Positions 45,533 to 58,314 are shown, counted from the first letter of the stretch. The stretch: 64,000 nt of DNA from Xestospongia muta (GCA_963693285.1 OY848924.1:1974144-2038143); one strand, 5' to 3'. The notes: a model not told the origin generated them from the sequence alone. Program-made: numbers and translations.

Positions 45533-46413
45533 CAACTTAGTCACTGGTGCACAGCTTCTTTAACTCTGTTGAAGTTATAAGTGCAGCAGCACATTCCTCA
45601 GGTACTAGATAACCACGCCTTATTAAATATTTGTGGTTTCAAGTAGTTTTGATAGGGTGGAGCTGCAGTTGCTGTTTGCTGTATACTGAAAACTTACAAC
45701 AACATTGTGTGTAGAACAGAACGTTCCATCCATTTAGTTAATATATTATAAATGATAGCCAATTAATTCCTTTCAAAATAATTTGTTTAATAAATTGTAA
45801 TAAATTACTTCTTATATTTTAAGAACAAAATTTTTAGCATGAAATTGTTAGCATAAATAATCATTAAAACTAGCACCACAGTCACTGGCATCCAGCAAAA
45901 CTTGCCCTTAATTCCTTATACTAGATTGTTTTGCATACAAGTCTGAAAAGTTAAGTTATTATAAATATTTCCATGAATTTTATTACTGAATTGAAACAGG
46001 TAGTTTAAATTCACCTCACAGTGATAAGTTTAACATTCTTATATACAAAAATAAAATCATAATGGTTTGCCATAAACAAAGATGACACCATCATTCAATG
46101 TGATTTCTTAATATACATCATTACAATAGTTTACATTTGAAGTCATAATAACCAGCATTAAAAGGAAATGTACTAAAAAATGAACAAATGGTCTTATTTG
46201 AAGACACGCCCACATCAAAACAACTGACAATAGTATTTGTACTAAATTGGCACACTTGAAAATCATATTGTTGTTTACATTCAAATTCTCCATAGCCAGC
46301 AATAAGAGGAAATGTACTAAAAAATAAAGAAATAATCTTATTGCTGGGAGAGGAAGACACGCCCACATCAAAACAACTTGACACACTTGAATATCATGAT
46401 CGTCTTGACGTCA
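45533..46413 (-). promoter_or_regulatory. 5' UTR donor, an insertion, and a perfect CRE upstream of the ROCO gene
   Basis: A donor (GTAAGTAATA) follows 45533, as in unit A. From about 45,550 to 46,395 the sequence is absent from unit A. Alignment resumes just before TGACGTCA (46406-46413), a perfect palindromic CRE that is TGACGTTT in unit A. The insert therefore moves the CRE region about 850 bp from the first exon. Within the insert two direct repeats (about 46,128-46,217 and 46,262-46,376) share GGAAATGTACTAAAAAAT and ACACGCCCACATCAAAACAA; the open frame across them is a by-product of the repetition. Confidence 0.45.
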
Positions 46414-47210
46414 TTAGACGATTTGGGTGGGGCTCAATCCTTTCTAACAACAGGGGCTACCCTCAGACTTCTTATGCAGACGTAAATGTATTTAATTATA
46501 ATTACTTTGACAAGTAGACTTTAACTCTGCTTTGGATCGGGTTCAACTCTGCAATTGAAAACAGCAACATTGCTTTATTTATTTTAAGAGGAATGGTTAT
46601 TATGAATCCCCCTCTCTAAATCTGATAATACTAGTCTGATATCTATACTAGACTTGACTACTAATGATTTTATGTCAATTTTTATATCACAGTCTTTGTT
46701 ACATACACAAGATGACTAGTTGGTCTTTGATTTCTTTGTCAAACTAGTACGTCTGACAGATTTTTGACTAGTGACTTAACAAATCAAGTGACCTTTGTCC
46801 TAACTCCTCCTCTAATTGAGTCTATAAAAAGTCAGTAGAAATGTATATATGATTATCATATATATGTAATGTACACTGAAGATGGACACATATTTTAAAT
46901 TTTAAGTCAGTTATATTATTTGTTTTTCCAGTTGTCATGGAAACCACATACAAACGTTTAGTCAAGAGGATGATCTGTTTATTGGTAATTAAATATTAAG
47001 TGAATTCTATCTTTATCTTTAATTAGCACCTAAATCCTTTTTGATAGCAAAGACAAAAACCTACAGAGATAGAGTTTAATTTATCAGGTCATATTATCAC
47101 TATGGCTAATTTAATTTCTTTAGGTTTCTAGAGATTGTCATTAGACCTCCATAGGATGGTACTGAGTGTAAGAGGTAGTGTCTATATTCAATTATACATT
47201 GTATTTCTTA
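46414..47210. other. Duplicated upstream block with ILDL module (unit B)
   Basis: Counterpart of 5831-6640. The module at 46633-46680 reads S-L-I-S-I-L-D-L-T-T-N-D-F-M-S-I. No complete gene. Confidence 0.45.
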
Positions 47211-47714
47211 ATGTATGACACAAGTGACAGGACAGTTACCAGTTACATATGTCCATCCATAGCAGATAACTTATTTGATTTTTACTGTGTGTGCAATATG
47301 GACTCTACTACTAGCTAATCTTTATTGTGTCAAATATGGTCTGAAATATAGCTTTACAGTAACATTATACCTCAGTATCATGTATGATTTAGTGACCAAA
47401 GCAATTATATAAATTATAATAGTGTAATTGTATGTTTGAATGATAATAAGTTAGTTTATAATATGAATTATGAATGTTTGGTAATTAAAATGTGTAAATA
47501 ATGTTTACAAATAAATCATGTGATTCTGATATTCATTTCATGTACCTTCAGTAGAAGAGGCATCAGTTGTAACAGACCTTACAAATTGTACAGCTGGTAA
47601 TGAACCATTTTTTGCTTCCTGCTCTCATCTGTGAAAAGCTGAAAACAGTTACTACATGTCTATACAAGCTTCAGGCTTGGATTCTCTATGGCCATCAACA
47701 GTGTCCTCTCCTTC

Positions 47715-48608
47715 TTATATTGTTACAAGAGCAGTACCATCTATAAAGAAAAATGTACTGAAATATACTAGAGTATACTAATTTTACATAAGAGTTTGCA
47801 GAACCAGATCTGCTTACATATCAATCAAACAGATGAGGACCACATTGATCATATATATGTTTATTAGTTAGAACAATTCATTCATAATTAATATCTATCT
47901 CTCCATTTTATAAACAAATCATTCTGTCCATTTATAATCTGTCCATCATTACTAAAAATACTTATCTCTCCATCATTTACTACATGTGCAAGTAATTTGT
48001 GTTCTCACTCATTTAACATTTAATCTATTTTTAATGTATTATTTCACAAACTATATAACCACACATCACTTCATATCTTCTACTACATATAATGTTTTTA
48101 ATAACTCCTCCTATCTGATTGGTTGGTGGGTCCATCCAATTATGTAACATTAAGTCAAATATTGTGCTTGACAACTTACCTTTAAATACACAACTCAAAT
48201 ATTGACCAGTAAGTAATAATAAGGTACTAGTATCCATGATCACTTTCTTGTAGACCTGAGGAAATTCAACAAGATTTAAAACAAATTAAATATAATCTCT
48301 CTTTGGTAGTCTAGTTTAACTCATATACCTTTTTCCTAACTTTTCAACTAGTTCTTTAATGTTTTCAGCCTCCACCTTGAAAGTAGACACAGCAAAAATT
48401 AGGACGAATATCAGATCAAAATTGAGTTTAATCTAGTTTGGTCCCACCTACTAATTAATTGCTATGGATACATTTTCTAATTAATGCTCACCAACAAACT
48501 TAATCCTCGTGGTTTAATAGATTTCTCTGATTCTACCTTTAATACACGGCCTCCTCTAGCTATATCTGATCTACGTCTGCCATATCCTGTTGATGATTCA
48601 GGAAGTTC
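47715..48608 (-). pseudogene. Unrecognised small gene or gene remnant, unit B only
   Basis: Minus-strand exon-like pieces: 48491-48608 (ELPESSTGYGRRRSDIARGG, then KVESEKSIKPRGLSLL), about 48329-48376 (VEAENIKELVEKLGK), 48180-48255 (VYKKVIMDTSTLLLLTGQYL) and 47715-47740 (DGTALVTI, stop). Each has plausible GT/AG borders, and the last two join perfectly in phase. The second does not join either neighbour without hitting a stop, so either an exon is missing or the gene is broken. The basic Arg/Gly patch GYGRRRSD is notable. I do not recognise the family. No counterpart exists in unit A. Confidence 0.45.
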
Positions 48609-49251
48609 CTGTTTGATGATGGAGCAGTGACCATGGCAATTGGAACCCTTACCATGGGTGTGAAAATAATGAGAAGAAAGTAGAAATCTAAAAGAAGTGA
48701 CTCAAGAAATGAAGACACTCACAGTAACTATAATTGTATGTAATAAAATGATTACACTACTAGTGACCTGACACACCCACTCAAGTATGAAATTAGTTGT
48801 GCTTATTGTGCCATAGTATATCATATTTTGAACTTATCCAGGTCACATAAAATGGCAAAGTATGGACTTTCTAACAGCCACTGTATAATATTATTGTAAT
48901 GACACATTCTAATATGTGTATCAATTACCAAGCAATTGTCAATTTATGAAAAGTATATAACATTTTCAACAGATTTAGATGATACAGCTGGTTCCACAAT
49001 AAACCAGATGGACAAGCTTTGCTAGAAAATATTACAAGCTTGCCTCAATCCTATCAAATCCTCAATACCTCTTCCAAATAAATCATTAACTCCTTTGTTT
49101 AGTTCAGTATTATAATCTAAGGCACATACTGGAGGTTTCATTCATTTAACACAGAAAGAAGGCAGAGATTAAAATACTGATAGTCCATTTAATGGAGGAG
49201 ATATGACTAGTTCTTCTATTACTATGTGTTACTTACTCTATATTGGTATAG

Positions 49252-50038
49252 ACCGTTCATATGTTTTTTAGAACTACTCCAATAATTGGACATGGACTAC
49301 TGGCAGGTAGGTATTATCTATTAATACATCTATCTAATGTCCCACATAGTCATCTATATCTATCCATCTACTATACATCTCTATCCATCAATTCATGTAT
49401 CTACTATAACTTTTATTATCTGTCTCTATACATCATTACTCTATCAGATAATTGACATATATTATTATTTGATCCTTTTATCATAAGATATTTCTCTCTA
49501 GGATACTGCAGTGGCTTATTCAATCAGTCAATAAACCAGTGGACATGTGACATTATTAGAACATTATCATTCTTTCCTATTAGGATTACATTGGGTCTAC
49601 CTGTTGTTGTTATGTTAGACAGGTAAACAATACAAGTTAATAACACAAGTTAATAACTCATGTTAGACAGAATACTGGTTAGATTTTCTAAATTAGTGTC
49701 TTTTATGATAGCCTCCACTGTACATGTGATAGTCACATGATGACAATGAATTATTCTTCAGATTTGATATTGCCAAACCAACAAGGGCTGTATTATTAAA
49801 TATTGTCACTTACTCTGAGATGGCTCTATCATCAGGTATCTTCTCTATATAATCTTTTTATTTTGTACATTAATTTTGTCTATTATAGAACGATGTATGT
49901 CTATCAATATCTTCTATTTACCTCTAGTCTGTCCTCTCTAGCTTTAATATTGTTTGTTCTAGCTTAATTGGAAGCAACAACAATAGCATTTTTAGATGAG
50001 AGAGCTACACTGTTTACTAAGCAACTTAATTTATGGTA
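49252..50038 (+). pseudogene. Unrecognised hydrophobic multi-exon protein, fragment
   Basis: Plus-strand exons join in phase at first: 49252-49306 (FFRTTPIIGHGLLAG), about 49502-49621 (GYCSGLFNQSINQW, then RITLGLPVVVMLDR) and about 49763-49836 (FDIAKPTRAVLLNIVTYSEM). A further piece around 49,970-50,038 reads LEATTIAFLDERATLFTKQL before a GTATGTG donor, but the stretch before it has in-frame stops. Segments are hydrophobic and could be membrane-spanning. No start codon or end could be fixed. Membrane phosphatase families were considered but no motif supports this. Only in unit B. Confidence 0.4.
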
Positions 50039-50099
50039 TGTGAATATCTCATCATATCACACAGTCAACCATATACTATCATAATATAGGTAGAACACT

Positions 50100-51230
50100 A
50101 GTAGTTTGGTTTTATCAGTGAGTGTCCTTATAGTGGACAGTTTACAAGTACCTGAAATAGAGTTTCCCTGAATTTTAATTCCATGACTTCCTTTCTTCTT
50201 TTCTATAGTCTTGATATATTGACTGATACAAATAGTTCTTCTCCTTCAATTACTCCTATCCTCATAGTCAGCGATCTTCACTAAATTATTAATGGTCAAC
50301 AAAGCACTCGACTGACTGCTTGGTTAGCTCTTAATGTAACAAGAAGCATTTGTCTTAGCTGGTTCTTGGCTGGATGGACACTTGTAAAGATAGATTATAA
50401 AGTAAGTACATGTATATGTAAGTAGTGGTGTGGTCTAGTTTATGTATGGACTTGAGGGTAAAGGATATATTCCCAAAAAAGATAAGGTATAAAAGTGCCT
50501 ATATCAAATACATGTTTTTAAATTGTGAGTCTCTCTGTATTGGATGGTTTGGGAAATTAACATGAACTGGATCAGGACACTGATAAGAGTTCAATAATAG
50601 TTCTTAGTTCAGAATATATTATTATGTCAGTAAAATGTTTTGAATTATACAAATATTCAATAAGATATTGTTTTAATAAATTAGAAAGATTAACATTGTT
50701 AAAACAAGACCACCAAATAAACTATTGTTGAAGAAGATGTTGTAAGTTTCTCTTTTTTTCAGAATATCTGTGGAATCTCATTGAAACCAGTTCTACAGAT
50801 CAGGACAAACCAGTTATACCTCCTAATTTAACCTAAAGTATCTGCACTTTTAAAATCACACTTAAGATGATTCTTTCACATAAACTACTATTTGCGTATT
50901 ACAGCATTATTTTAAGCAAATATGAATTATGATAGAAATATCTCGTGTATTATTATTAAATTCACATTTTCAAATTGTTGATCAAGTATCTAGGTCCAAA
51001 GGTAAGCCAGTCCAATATAACTGTATAACTATTCAATTGATTTTAGGTGTGCATTTTAATTGTTGTATATTGACATCCTATATTACCCACTGTTAGTTTT
51101 GTTTTTCATTTTAAAAAGAATCATTTGTTTGCTAATAGTTATGTAATAGACACAGACAAGTATCACATAAATTGTATCCTAAATTGTCTATTTGATGTTA
51201 CATTGTAGGCATGGCACAAATTTTATGGTA
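50100..51230. other. No gene seen
   Basis: A+T-rich sequence without supportable exons. It ends at the point where alignment with unit A (about 6,648, TTCGATCATATCTACAATTA) resumes. Confidence 0.4.
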
Positions 51231-51235
51231 TAAAT

Positions 51236-52990
51236 TTTCGATCATATCTACAATTAAAAAGAAGTGAAATAAAAAAATTGTCTGTATTGATAAACACTGA
51301 ACTTTAAACTTCTTAATTTCTTGACAAACAATTTAAAAGAATTAAAAATAATTTGATTAAATTAAACAGTGAAACAGAAATTAAGCCATATTCATCAGGT
51401 GTGAAAATATCATCAGCACGTGTTCACAATTAGCAAATGAGTGCGTGACCACCATTATGGCAGGAAAATGTCAATCATCAGCACACCCCTAACAAGAAAA
51501 TCAATTCTTGTAAATTTTTAATTATTTTTTTGTAAAATCTATTGATTAAAATTAATGTAAAAAGAAAATAATATAATCTGATACAAATTAAAGAAGTGTT
51601 TTTCTTACCAAACTAAAGAAAAAAAAAGTAGAATAAATAGCATTATAAAAAATGCATAATATTAAAGTTATAAAAATTAATAGAAATTTAGTAAGATTGT
51701 AATATACAACAACAATTGTAAGTAAACTGATTGTAGTTGAAAGACAGAAATTAAATTCTTAACTAGCCATTTTTCAAAGAAAGTCTTAAATATTTTTGAA
51801 ACTAAAATTAAGATTGACTTTTGACAAATTTTAGTGAAAAATGTTTTTGAAAATGAATACATATACAAAATAAACGTAAAAATAACAACTAAAAATAAAC
51901 AAAAAATGACAACTAAAAATAAAAATAAAACAGTCTCTGTAGTGGAAGAGTCACCAGAAGTCCATTGAAGGTCTCCAATCCAGCAATTGTAGAAAAGAGA
52001 AGATAGAGAGTTCCCAAGAGTCCAGCCAGTCCACAAGTTGAGAGCATAGAGGGAGAAAGAGAAGAATAACAACCGGATTACTGAAGTGAATGGATGGATG
52101 GAGAGACAGCTCACCTTTCTCACCAGAGCTGCTCCTGCAGGGAAAGAAAAAGAGAGTAGTTATGAACTGATGGTGATAATGAGTGGATAGAGAGTGAAAA
52201 GAGACAGAGGAAGTGAAAAGGGACTACCAATCTACACACACACAGCACACACACACGCATCCTAGAAGATCAGAGCTTCCCCCCGCCACCTGGCGGCCTT
52301 GGATATTAAAAAAAAATTTTTTTTGAAGGCCGCCAGGCGGCAGGGGGAAGATGATTAATAGGATTTGTATGAGTGTGTGTATAATGTATAGGCTGTATAG
52401 CCCAAAATAAAAAAAAATAAAAATAAAAAGAAGAGGAAAGAAGGCTTGAAGGAAGAAGACAGAAGAGACCAGGCAGGAGAGCGACTCATCTTTTACATCC
52501 AGAGAACAGTGAAAACACCAGAGAACGTCAGAAGTCAAAAACACCAGAGAACGTCAGAGAACAGTCTAAGCATCAGAGAACATCAGAGAACATCAGACAA
52601 CATCCAAATAAAGTCCTGTAGAAACGAAGAGAAAAGTCAATTAACAAAACTGATTGATAAAAACAAAAATTAAAAGGAACAAGAAATAAAAAAATAGAAA
52701 ATAACAGAAAAGAAAATGAAAAGGATGATCATAACTGAATGAAATGATGTCCAGCGAAGAGTAGAGATCCAACGACGAACGAAGAGACGAGTCGTGAAGA
52801 GAGTCGGAGTAGAGAACGAAGAGACGAGTCGTAGCGACGAAGACCCACGGGGGTTTGTAAACTAATATAAGCTTGCAAAATGGAGTCCTTTTATATTTTC
52901 AAGACATCTCTGTCATACTTCATTTCGACAAACACAAGGCACCAACTCATGACAATTTGGCGGGAAAACCTCACCACGCGTGACCAATAT
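51236..52990. repeat. Unit B copy of the direct-repeat-bounded non-coding block
   Basis: Counterpart of about 6,648-8,440. The second E2F-like site is perfect here (TTTGGCGGGAAAA, about 52956-52968), while the first is changed to GGCAGGAAAA. The short CATCAGAGAAC-type tandem repeat (about 52,495-52,610) has a different copy number from unit A, and open frames differ, which argues against a conserved protein. Confidence 0.5.
52276..52350. repeat. Fold-back hairpin, unit B copy
   Basis: Arms 52276-52300 and 52326-52350 are identical to those of 7752-7824, including the same two mismatches; the A/T loop is two bases longer. Confidence 0.75.
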
Positions 52991-53593
52991 TATTGGATTT
53001 TTAATTGATCTGATTAACAATTAATTAAAAGTTTTCTAATTACATTAAAATATTACAGTACTTAATCTATTCTACCTCCAAAATTGTTAACAACAAATAT
53101 AACAGCTTCATCTTCATAATGTAATGTCAAAAACAATATTGACTGAAACAATTAAACAATTAGAGATAAAGCAGATTTATATAACTTCAGTGATGGTTTT
53201 TGATCAGCATTAATACCTGTCAACAGCTGACAATATTATGTAGTCCTTACAACCTATTGTACCAACCTGGTTTGCTAGTTAGCTTGTAATTCTGTGACCA
53301 AGCCCACTGATCAATTAGAAGAAAATAATCAACAAAGAATGTGAACTGATATAATGTTTTTAATGAGTCCAAGTTACATGAAATATCTGTATACATAATG
53401 TTACTGTCATAGAGACTCTACGTCCAGTTCTGCTGCCATACCAGATATGTTGGATCCATTTTATCTTTTGTAACTGACTTCTCAATGGTACATTCTAATG
53501 GACAAGAAGAATGCCATTAGTTAAATATTATTTATTTATCATGTTATTTACAATCATGTGTCTCAACATTTATCTAACTTTAATTTTTAACAA

Positions 53594-54140
53594 TACCATA
53601 TAGCGGGTTTTATTGGCAGCGAATTAAATTGGTATAATGACAGTCAGTGACATAAACGTCAAATAAAAATCTGTCTATAATAATTATTGTGTCATGTTTC
53701 TGGACGTGATCCTCTGTATAGTATGAACAGAAGAATGCTGTTACTGAATTATTTCTCCAAAGCCTATAAGAGTTGCCATACTTGGTGAAAAGGAGTGTAC
53801 ATCTTTATCATCTAAAGAAGTAAAACACACTAACAAGAGAGTTAACTGTTATTCTCCTCAATTATACATTATTACTCTTCATCAAGTATGAGTGTCTAAA
53901 TGCTATTATAGATATGGTGATCTTGTACACAACTAGCTATCTCTTGAGAATCCATCAGTCACTATATCATTTTGAGTTGTTATGTTATTTCACGTGGCAA
54001 CATCACAGTACCGCCCACTCTTCATTAACTTGGTGTTTTTAATAAAACAGTAAATTTAAATTATGGCAATTTTTAATCTTGCTCATTTTGATAACAAACT
54101 GTCACCTTTTTTGACCATCAATAAAAGCCACTATACAGTA
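53594..54140. mobile_element. MITE with 26-bp TIRs, unit B copy
   Basis: The ends TACCATATAGCGGGTTTTAT and (reverse complement) TACTGTATAGTGGCTTTTAT match at about 20 of 26 positions. Same position as 9033-9576 in unit A. Confidence 0.65.
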
Positions 54141-54759
54141 TATTAAAATTAATGAGACATGTTTATGCAGGCTGAAACAGATTATATATCGGTTACTATA
54201 TTGGGTCTCTATACATACCTTCCTTTTGTGCTTTAGCTATTATCAGGTCAACAACGTCTCTGTGTATTTAATTGTATGCATCTTCTTCACATCAATGAGT
54301 TATTTCCTAATATGGAAATAAGATTCAATTAATATCAACAGAAAACTACCTCAACAAAACAAGTATTATTATATGTGATTTTATTCTATTTTATAATAAA
54401 ATGACACATGGTGATGTCATCATATTGATCACATCACCTAAGGCCCTAAACCAAACCTAACATTATTAACTCTATGACACATAATGATGTCATCATAGGA
54501 CAACTTGTTACATCATCAGTCAAGTTACACCAAGAAGCATGATTTACAATGTATATATTATAGGTAATATTACAATACAAGGGACTAAACTAGGTAATTT
54601 GACAACAACAGTTAGTAACTTTACTTACTTTCATTTCATGTAGATATCACTCATCTTGACAATGTCACTGAAAGAAAATAAATCAATTTGGTTAGTGATT
54701 GAGAGATAATTAAAAGGCGGAGCTTAAACTTTTAGTGGGAGGGGTAGTAGACATGGAAA

Positions 54760-54922
54760 ACGGCTGTTGATCCAGTAAAGACAGCAGATGACTATGAACG
54801 AATATGTTTATTAGTATAATTCTTTGTTATGTGTCATTGTGTGTTGTTAATAGATATTACGAGAACCATATGATTATATATGTCAAGTTAAAGGCAAGGA
54901 AGTTAGAGTGAAATTGATTGAG
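54760..54922 (+). pseudogene. GGPS exons 1-2 only, decayed (unit B)
   Basis: The former start codon is ACG (54760-54762) instead of ATG. The exon 1 donor is ATATG where unit A has GTATG. Exon 2 (54854-54922) is intact and reads ILREPYDYICQVKGKEVRV. Immediately after its GTAATTCATTGG donor the homology ends and a MULE element begins. Exons 3-8 of unit A have no counterpart. Confidence 0.85.
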
Positions 54923-54934
54923 GTAATTCATTGG

Positions 54935-56280
54935 TAATGTCCGTGTTTGCCTACTCTGCTTTTGCCTACTCCATGTTTGCCTACTAATTGATGCATAGTG
55001 TGGTTCTGCCTACACTTAATAAGACCTACCCTTTCATGTCTTGACACATCCTTTAGTGTGTTAATACTTACCCACAAAAATGTACATGATATAAGACTGT
55101 GATAACTAGATTAGATAACCTTATGTGTGTATACAAAGAACATTTTTTGCAATTGGTAACATTCATTTTATCATGGAATTCACTACTACAATTGCTGAGG
55201 ATGGAGATGGAGATGAGAAGCTAATAATATTTGAACAGACAAAAATACTGAGCTACTATGTGAGTCAGATACAATTTATGTAGACGGTACTTTTCACACT
55301 TGTCCTAAATTGTTTTACCAAATATTCACCATGCATGCATTCAAATACGGCAAGCAGTACCTGCTAATCTATGCTTTTCTTCCAAACAAACAAAGATGCA
55401 CTTATGAGAGGGCTATGAATCTAGTCATACAGAAGGCTGATGTACTGCAGCTTACTTTAAACCCACAGACTGTTGTTAGTGATTTTGAACTAGCAATAAA
55501 GCAGGAAATACAGTTAACTTATCCTGATGCACAATTTCAGGGGTGCTACTATCATTTTTGCCAGGCAATAATGCAAAAAACTTAAACACTTGGATGATAA
55601 GTACAATATCAAGATGATACCCTGGGACTTAAGTCATTCATCAGGAAAACCGCTGCCCTAGCTTTTGTACCAATACTGTTCATTCATTTTGCATGGCAAG
55701 GCATTAAAGCTTATAGGCCTGATCTAGCTAATATTGACAATTTCGTCTCTTACTTTGAAGATGTCTGGCTAGTTGGACACTTTCCAAAAACTGAATGGAT
55801 GTCTACAACACAGATGGCCCACGGACCAACAATCATTTAGAAGGTTGGCATAACTGACTAAAAAGAGTCGTCGGAAAACCACACCCTAACATCTTCGAAT
55901 GTGTGGAGATTTTTCAAAGGCAGCAAACATCCACAGAAATATCTCTCCAACAGTTATCAACAGGATCAAAACCACCCAGAAGGACCTTAAAGTCAATAAC
56001 AATAGACAAAAAGATTACTGAACAGAACTTAAGAACAGGTTTTCAAATAATGCTATCAGCTTGTCTGAATATGTAGCTGGTATGGCTGCACACATTAACA
56101 TATAGGTAAATTTAGAACTTACATATCTGTAGTCATATAATACAATACTTATACAATACTTACTTTTTCTATATTGTACATTTCTACCATTTTGAAAATA
56201 ATTATTATTAATTTAATGAATACTTAATAAGTATGCGAGAATTAGTAGGCAAAGACAGAGTAGATGAACCTGGGATAATC
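54935..56280 (+). mobile_element. MULE transposon at a deletion junction
   Basis: The borders carry repeated TTTGCCTACT: start GTGTTTGCCTACTCTGCTTT; end, in reverse complement, CTACTCTGTCTTTGCCTACT. Inside, a transposase remnant runs from about 55,174 (MEFTTT..., FLYWCH deleted) to about 56,040. The MULE catalytic domain is well preserved in 55,265-55,585: TIYVDGTFHTCPKLFYQIFT (first Asp), VVSDFELAIK (second Asp) and GCYYHFCQAI (C-x-x-H). Downstream frames carry TDGPRTNNHLEGWHN (about 55,810) and VVGKPHPNIFE, typical of the C-terminal region, but with stops and frameshifts. Related to, but clearly diverged from, the FLYWCH/MULE remnant at 23290. Confidence 0.85.
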
Positions 56281-56287
56281 CATACAG

Positions 56288-58215
56288 GAGTGTTGTCATG
56301 GTAACTGTAAATGGGCATGGTGACATTACTCAGAATATTAGGAAGAAAGAGTTATTGCTGGTAAGTTAAGTTTTAAAATTGTCAGTGATGGTTATTTTTA
56401 TAATTATTTTATGGGTAGGAGTATTGTCATGGCAACTATAAAAGTTGATGTGGTGACTAAATCCAGAATAATGGGAAGAAAGAGTTATTGCTGGTAAGTT
56501 AAGGTTTAAAGTGGTCTGTAGTAGTCATTTTTATAATTATTCTATATATAGGAGTGTTGTTGTAGAAACTATAAAAGTGGGTGTGATCACTTCCCAAATA
56601 TTAGGAAGAAAGTGTTATTGCAGGTAAGTTTAGTTTTGAAGTTGTCTGTGATGGTCATTTTTATAGTTATTCTATATATATAGGAGCGTTGTCATAGTAA
56701 CTGTAAAAGTGGGTGTGGTGACTTTTCCCAAAATATTAGGAAGAAAGAGTTATTGCTGGTAATTTAAGTTTAAAGTTGTCTATAATAGTCATTTTTATAA
56801 TTATTCTATATACAGGCGTGTTGTCATGGTAACTGTGAAATGGGCATGGTGACATTATTCAGAATATTATGAAGAAAGAGTTATTGCTGGTAAGTTAAGG
56901 TTTAAAGTGGTCTGTAGTAGTCATTTTTATAATTATTCTATATATAGGAATGTTGTCGTAGAAACTATAAAAGTGGGTGTGGTAACTTTTCCCAAATATT
57001 AGGAAGAAAGTGTTATTGCTGGTAAGTTAAAGTTTGAAGTTGTCTCTAATAGACATTTTTATAATTATTCTATATACAAGAGTGTTGTCGAGGCAACTGT
57101 AATAGTGGATGTGGTGATTTTTCCCAAAAAATTAAGAAGAAAGTGTTTTTGCTTGTAAATTAAGGTTTGAAGTTGTCTATAACAGTCATTTTAATAATTA
57201 TTTTATGCATAGAGTGTTGTCATGGCAACTGTAAAAGTGGGTGTGGTAACTTTTCCTAAATTATTAGAAGGAAAGAGTTATTGCTGGTAAGTTAAAGTTT
57301 GACCTTGTCTATAATAGTCATTTTTATAACTATTTTATGCATAGGAGTGTTGTCGTGGTAACTGTAAAAATGGGTGTGGTAACGTTTCCCAAGTTATTAG
57401 AAAGAAAGAGTTATTGCTGGTAAGTTAAAGTTTGAAGTTGTCTATAATAGTCATTTTTATAACTATTATGTGTACAGGAGTGTTGTCGTGGCAACAGTAA
57501 AAGTTGGTGTGGTGACTAAATCCAGAATGATGGGAAGGAAGAGTTATTGCTGGTAAGTTAAAGTTGTCTATAATAGTCATTTTTATAGCTATTTTATGCA
57601 TAGGAGTGTTGTTGTGGCAACTGTAAATGGATGTTTTGACATTACCCAGAATATTAGGAAGAAAGAGTTATTGCTGGTAAGTTAAAGTTAGAAGTTGTCT
57701 CTAATAGATTTTTTATGATTATTCTATATACAGGAATGTTGTCGAGGCAACTGTAATAGTGGATGTGGTAACTTTTTCCAAAATATTAAGAAGAAAGAGT
57801 TATTGCTTGTAAATTAAGGTTTGAAGTTGTCTGTAATAGTCATTTTTATAGCTATTTTATGCATAGGAGTGTTGTCGTGGCAACTGTAAATGGATGTTGA
57901 GACATTACCCAGAATATTAGGAAGAAAGAGTTATTGCTTCTAAATTAAGGTTTAAAGTTGTCTGTAATATTCATTTTAATAACTATTTTATGCATAGGAG
58001 TGTTGTCATGGCAAATGTAAAAGTGGGTGTGGTAACTTTTCCCAAATTATTAGAAAGAAAGAGTTATTGCTGGTAAGTTAAAGTTTGAAGTCGTCTCTAA
58101 TAGACAATTTTATAATTATTCTATATATAAGAGTGTCGTCATAGCAACTATAAAAGTGGGTGTGGTAACTTTTCACAAAATATTTGGATGAAAGAGTTAT
58201 TGCTGATAACTTATG
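56288..58215 (+). repeat. 132-bp tandem array, unit B copy (about 15 units)
   Basis: Units start at 56288, 56419, 56552, 56684, 56815, 56948, 57080, 57212, 57345, 57478, 57604, 57734, 57867, 57998 and 58131. They have the same borders (AG before GAGTGTTGTC, GTAAGTT after TTATTGCTG) and the same three middle variants as array A, but in a less regular order. The first unit abuts the MULE element. Confidence 0.92.
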
Positions 58216-58314
58216 GTTTAAAGTTGTCTATAATAATCATATATTACCAAAATTTAGTATTTAAGACTAGTATCAGTTAATCAGTCAGTCAGTCTGCTTG
58301 CTCATGAGTTAGAA

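Noticed and set aside
46108..46386. 92-residue hydrophobic frame with internal repeat
   Set aside because: Explained by the tandem 115-bp DNA repeat, open in two frames, with no start context or homologue.
49252..50038. Assignment of the hydrophobic fragment to a sphingosine or glucose phosphatase
   Set aside because: No catalytic phosphatase motif (such as SRxxxxxHxxxD) is visible.
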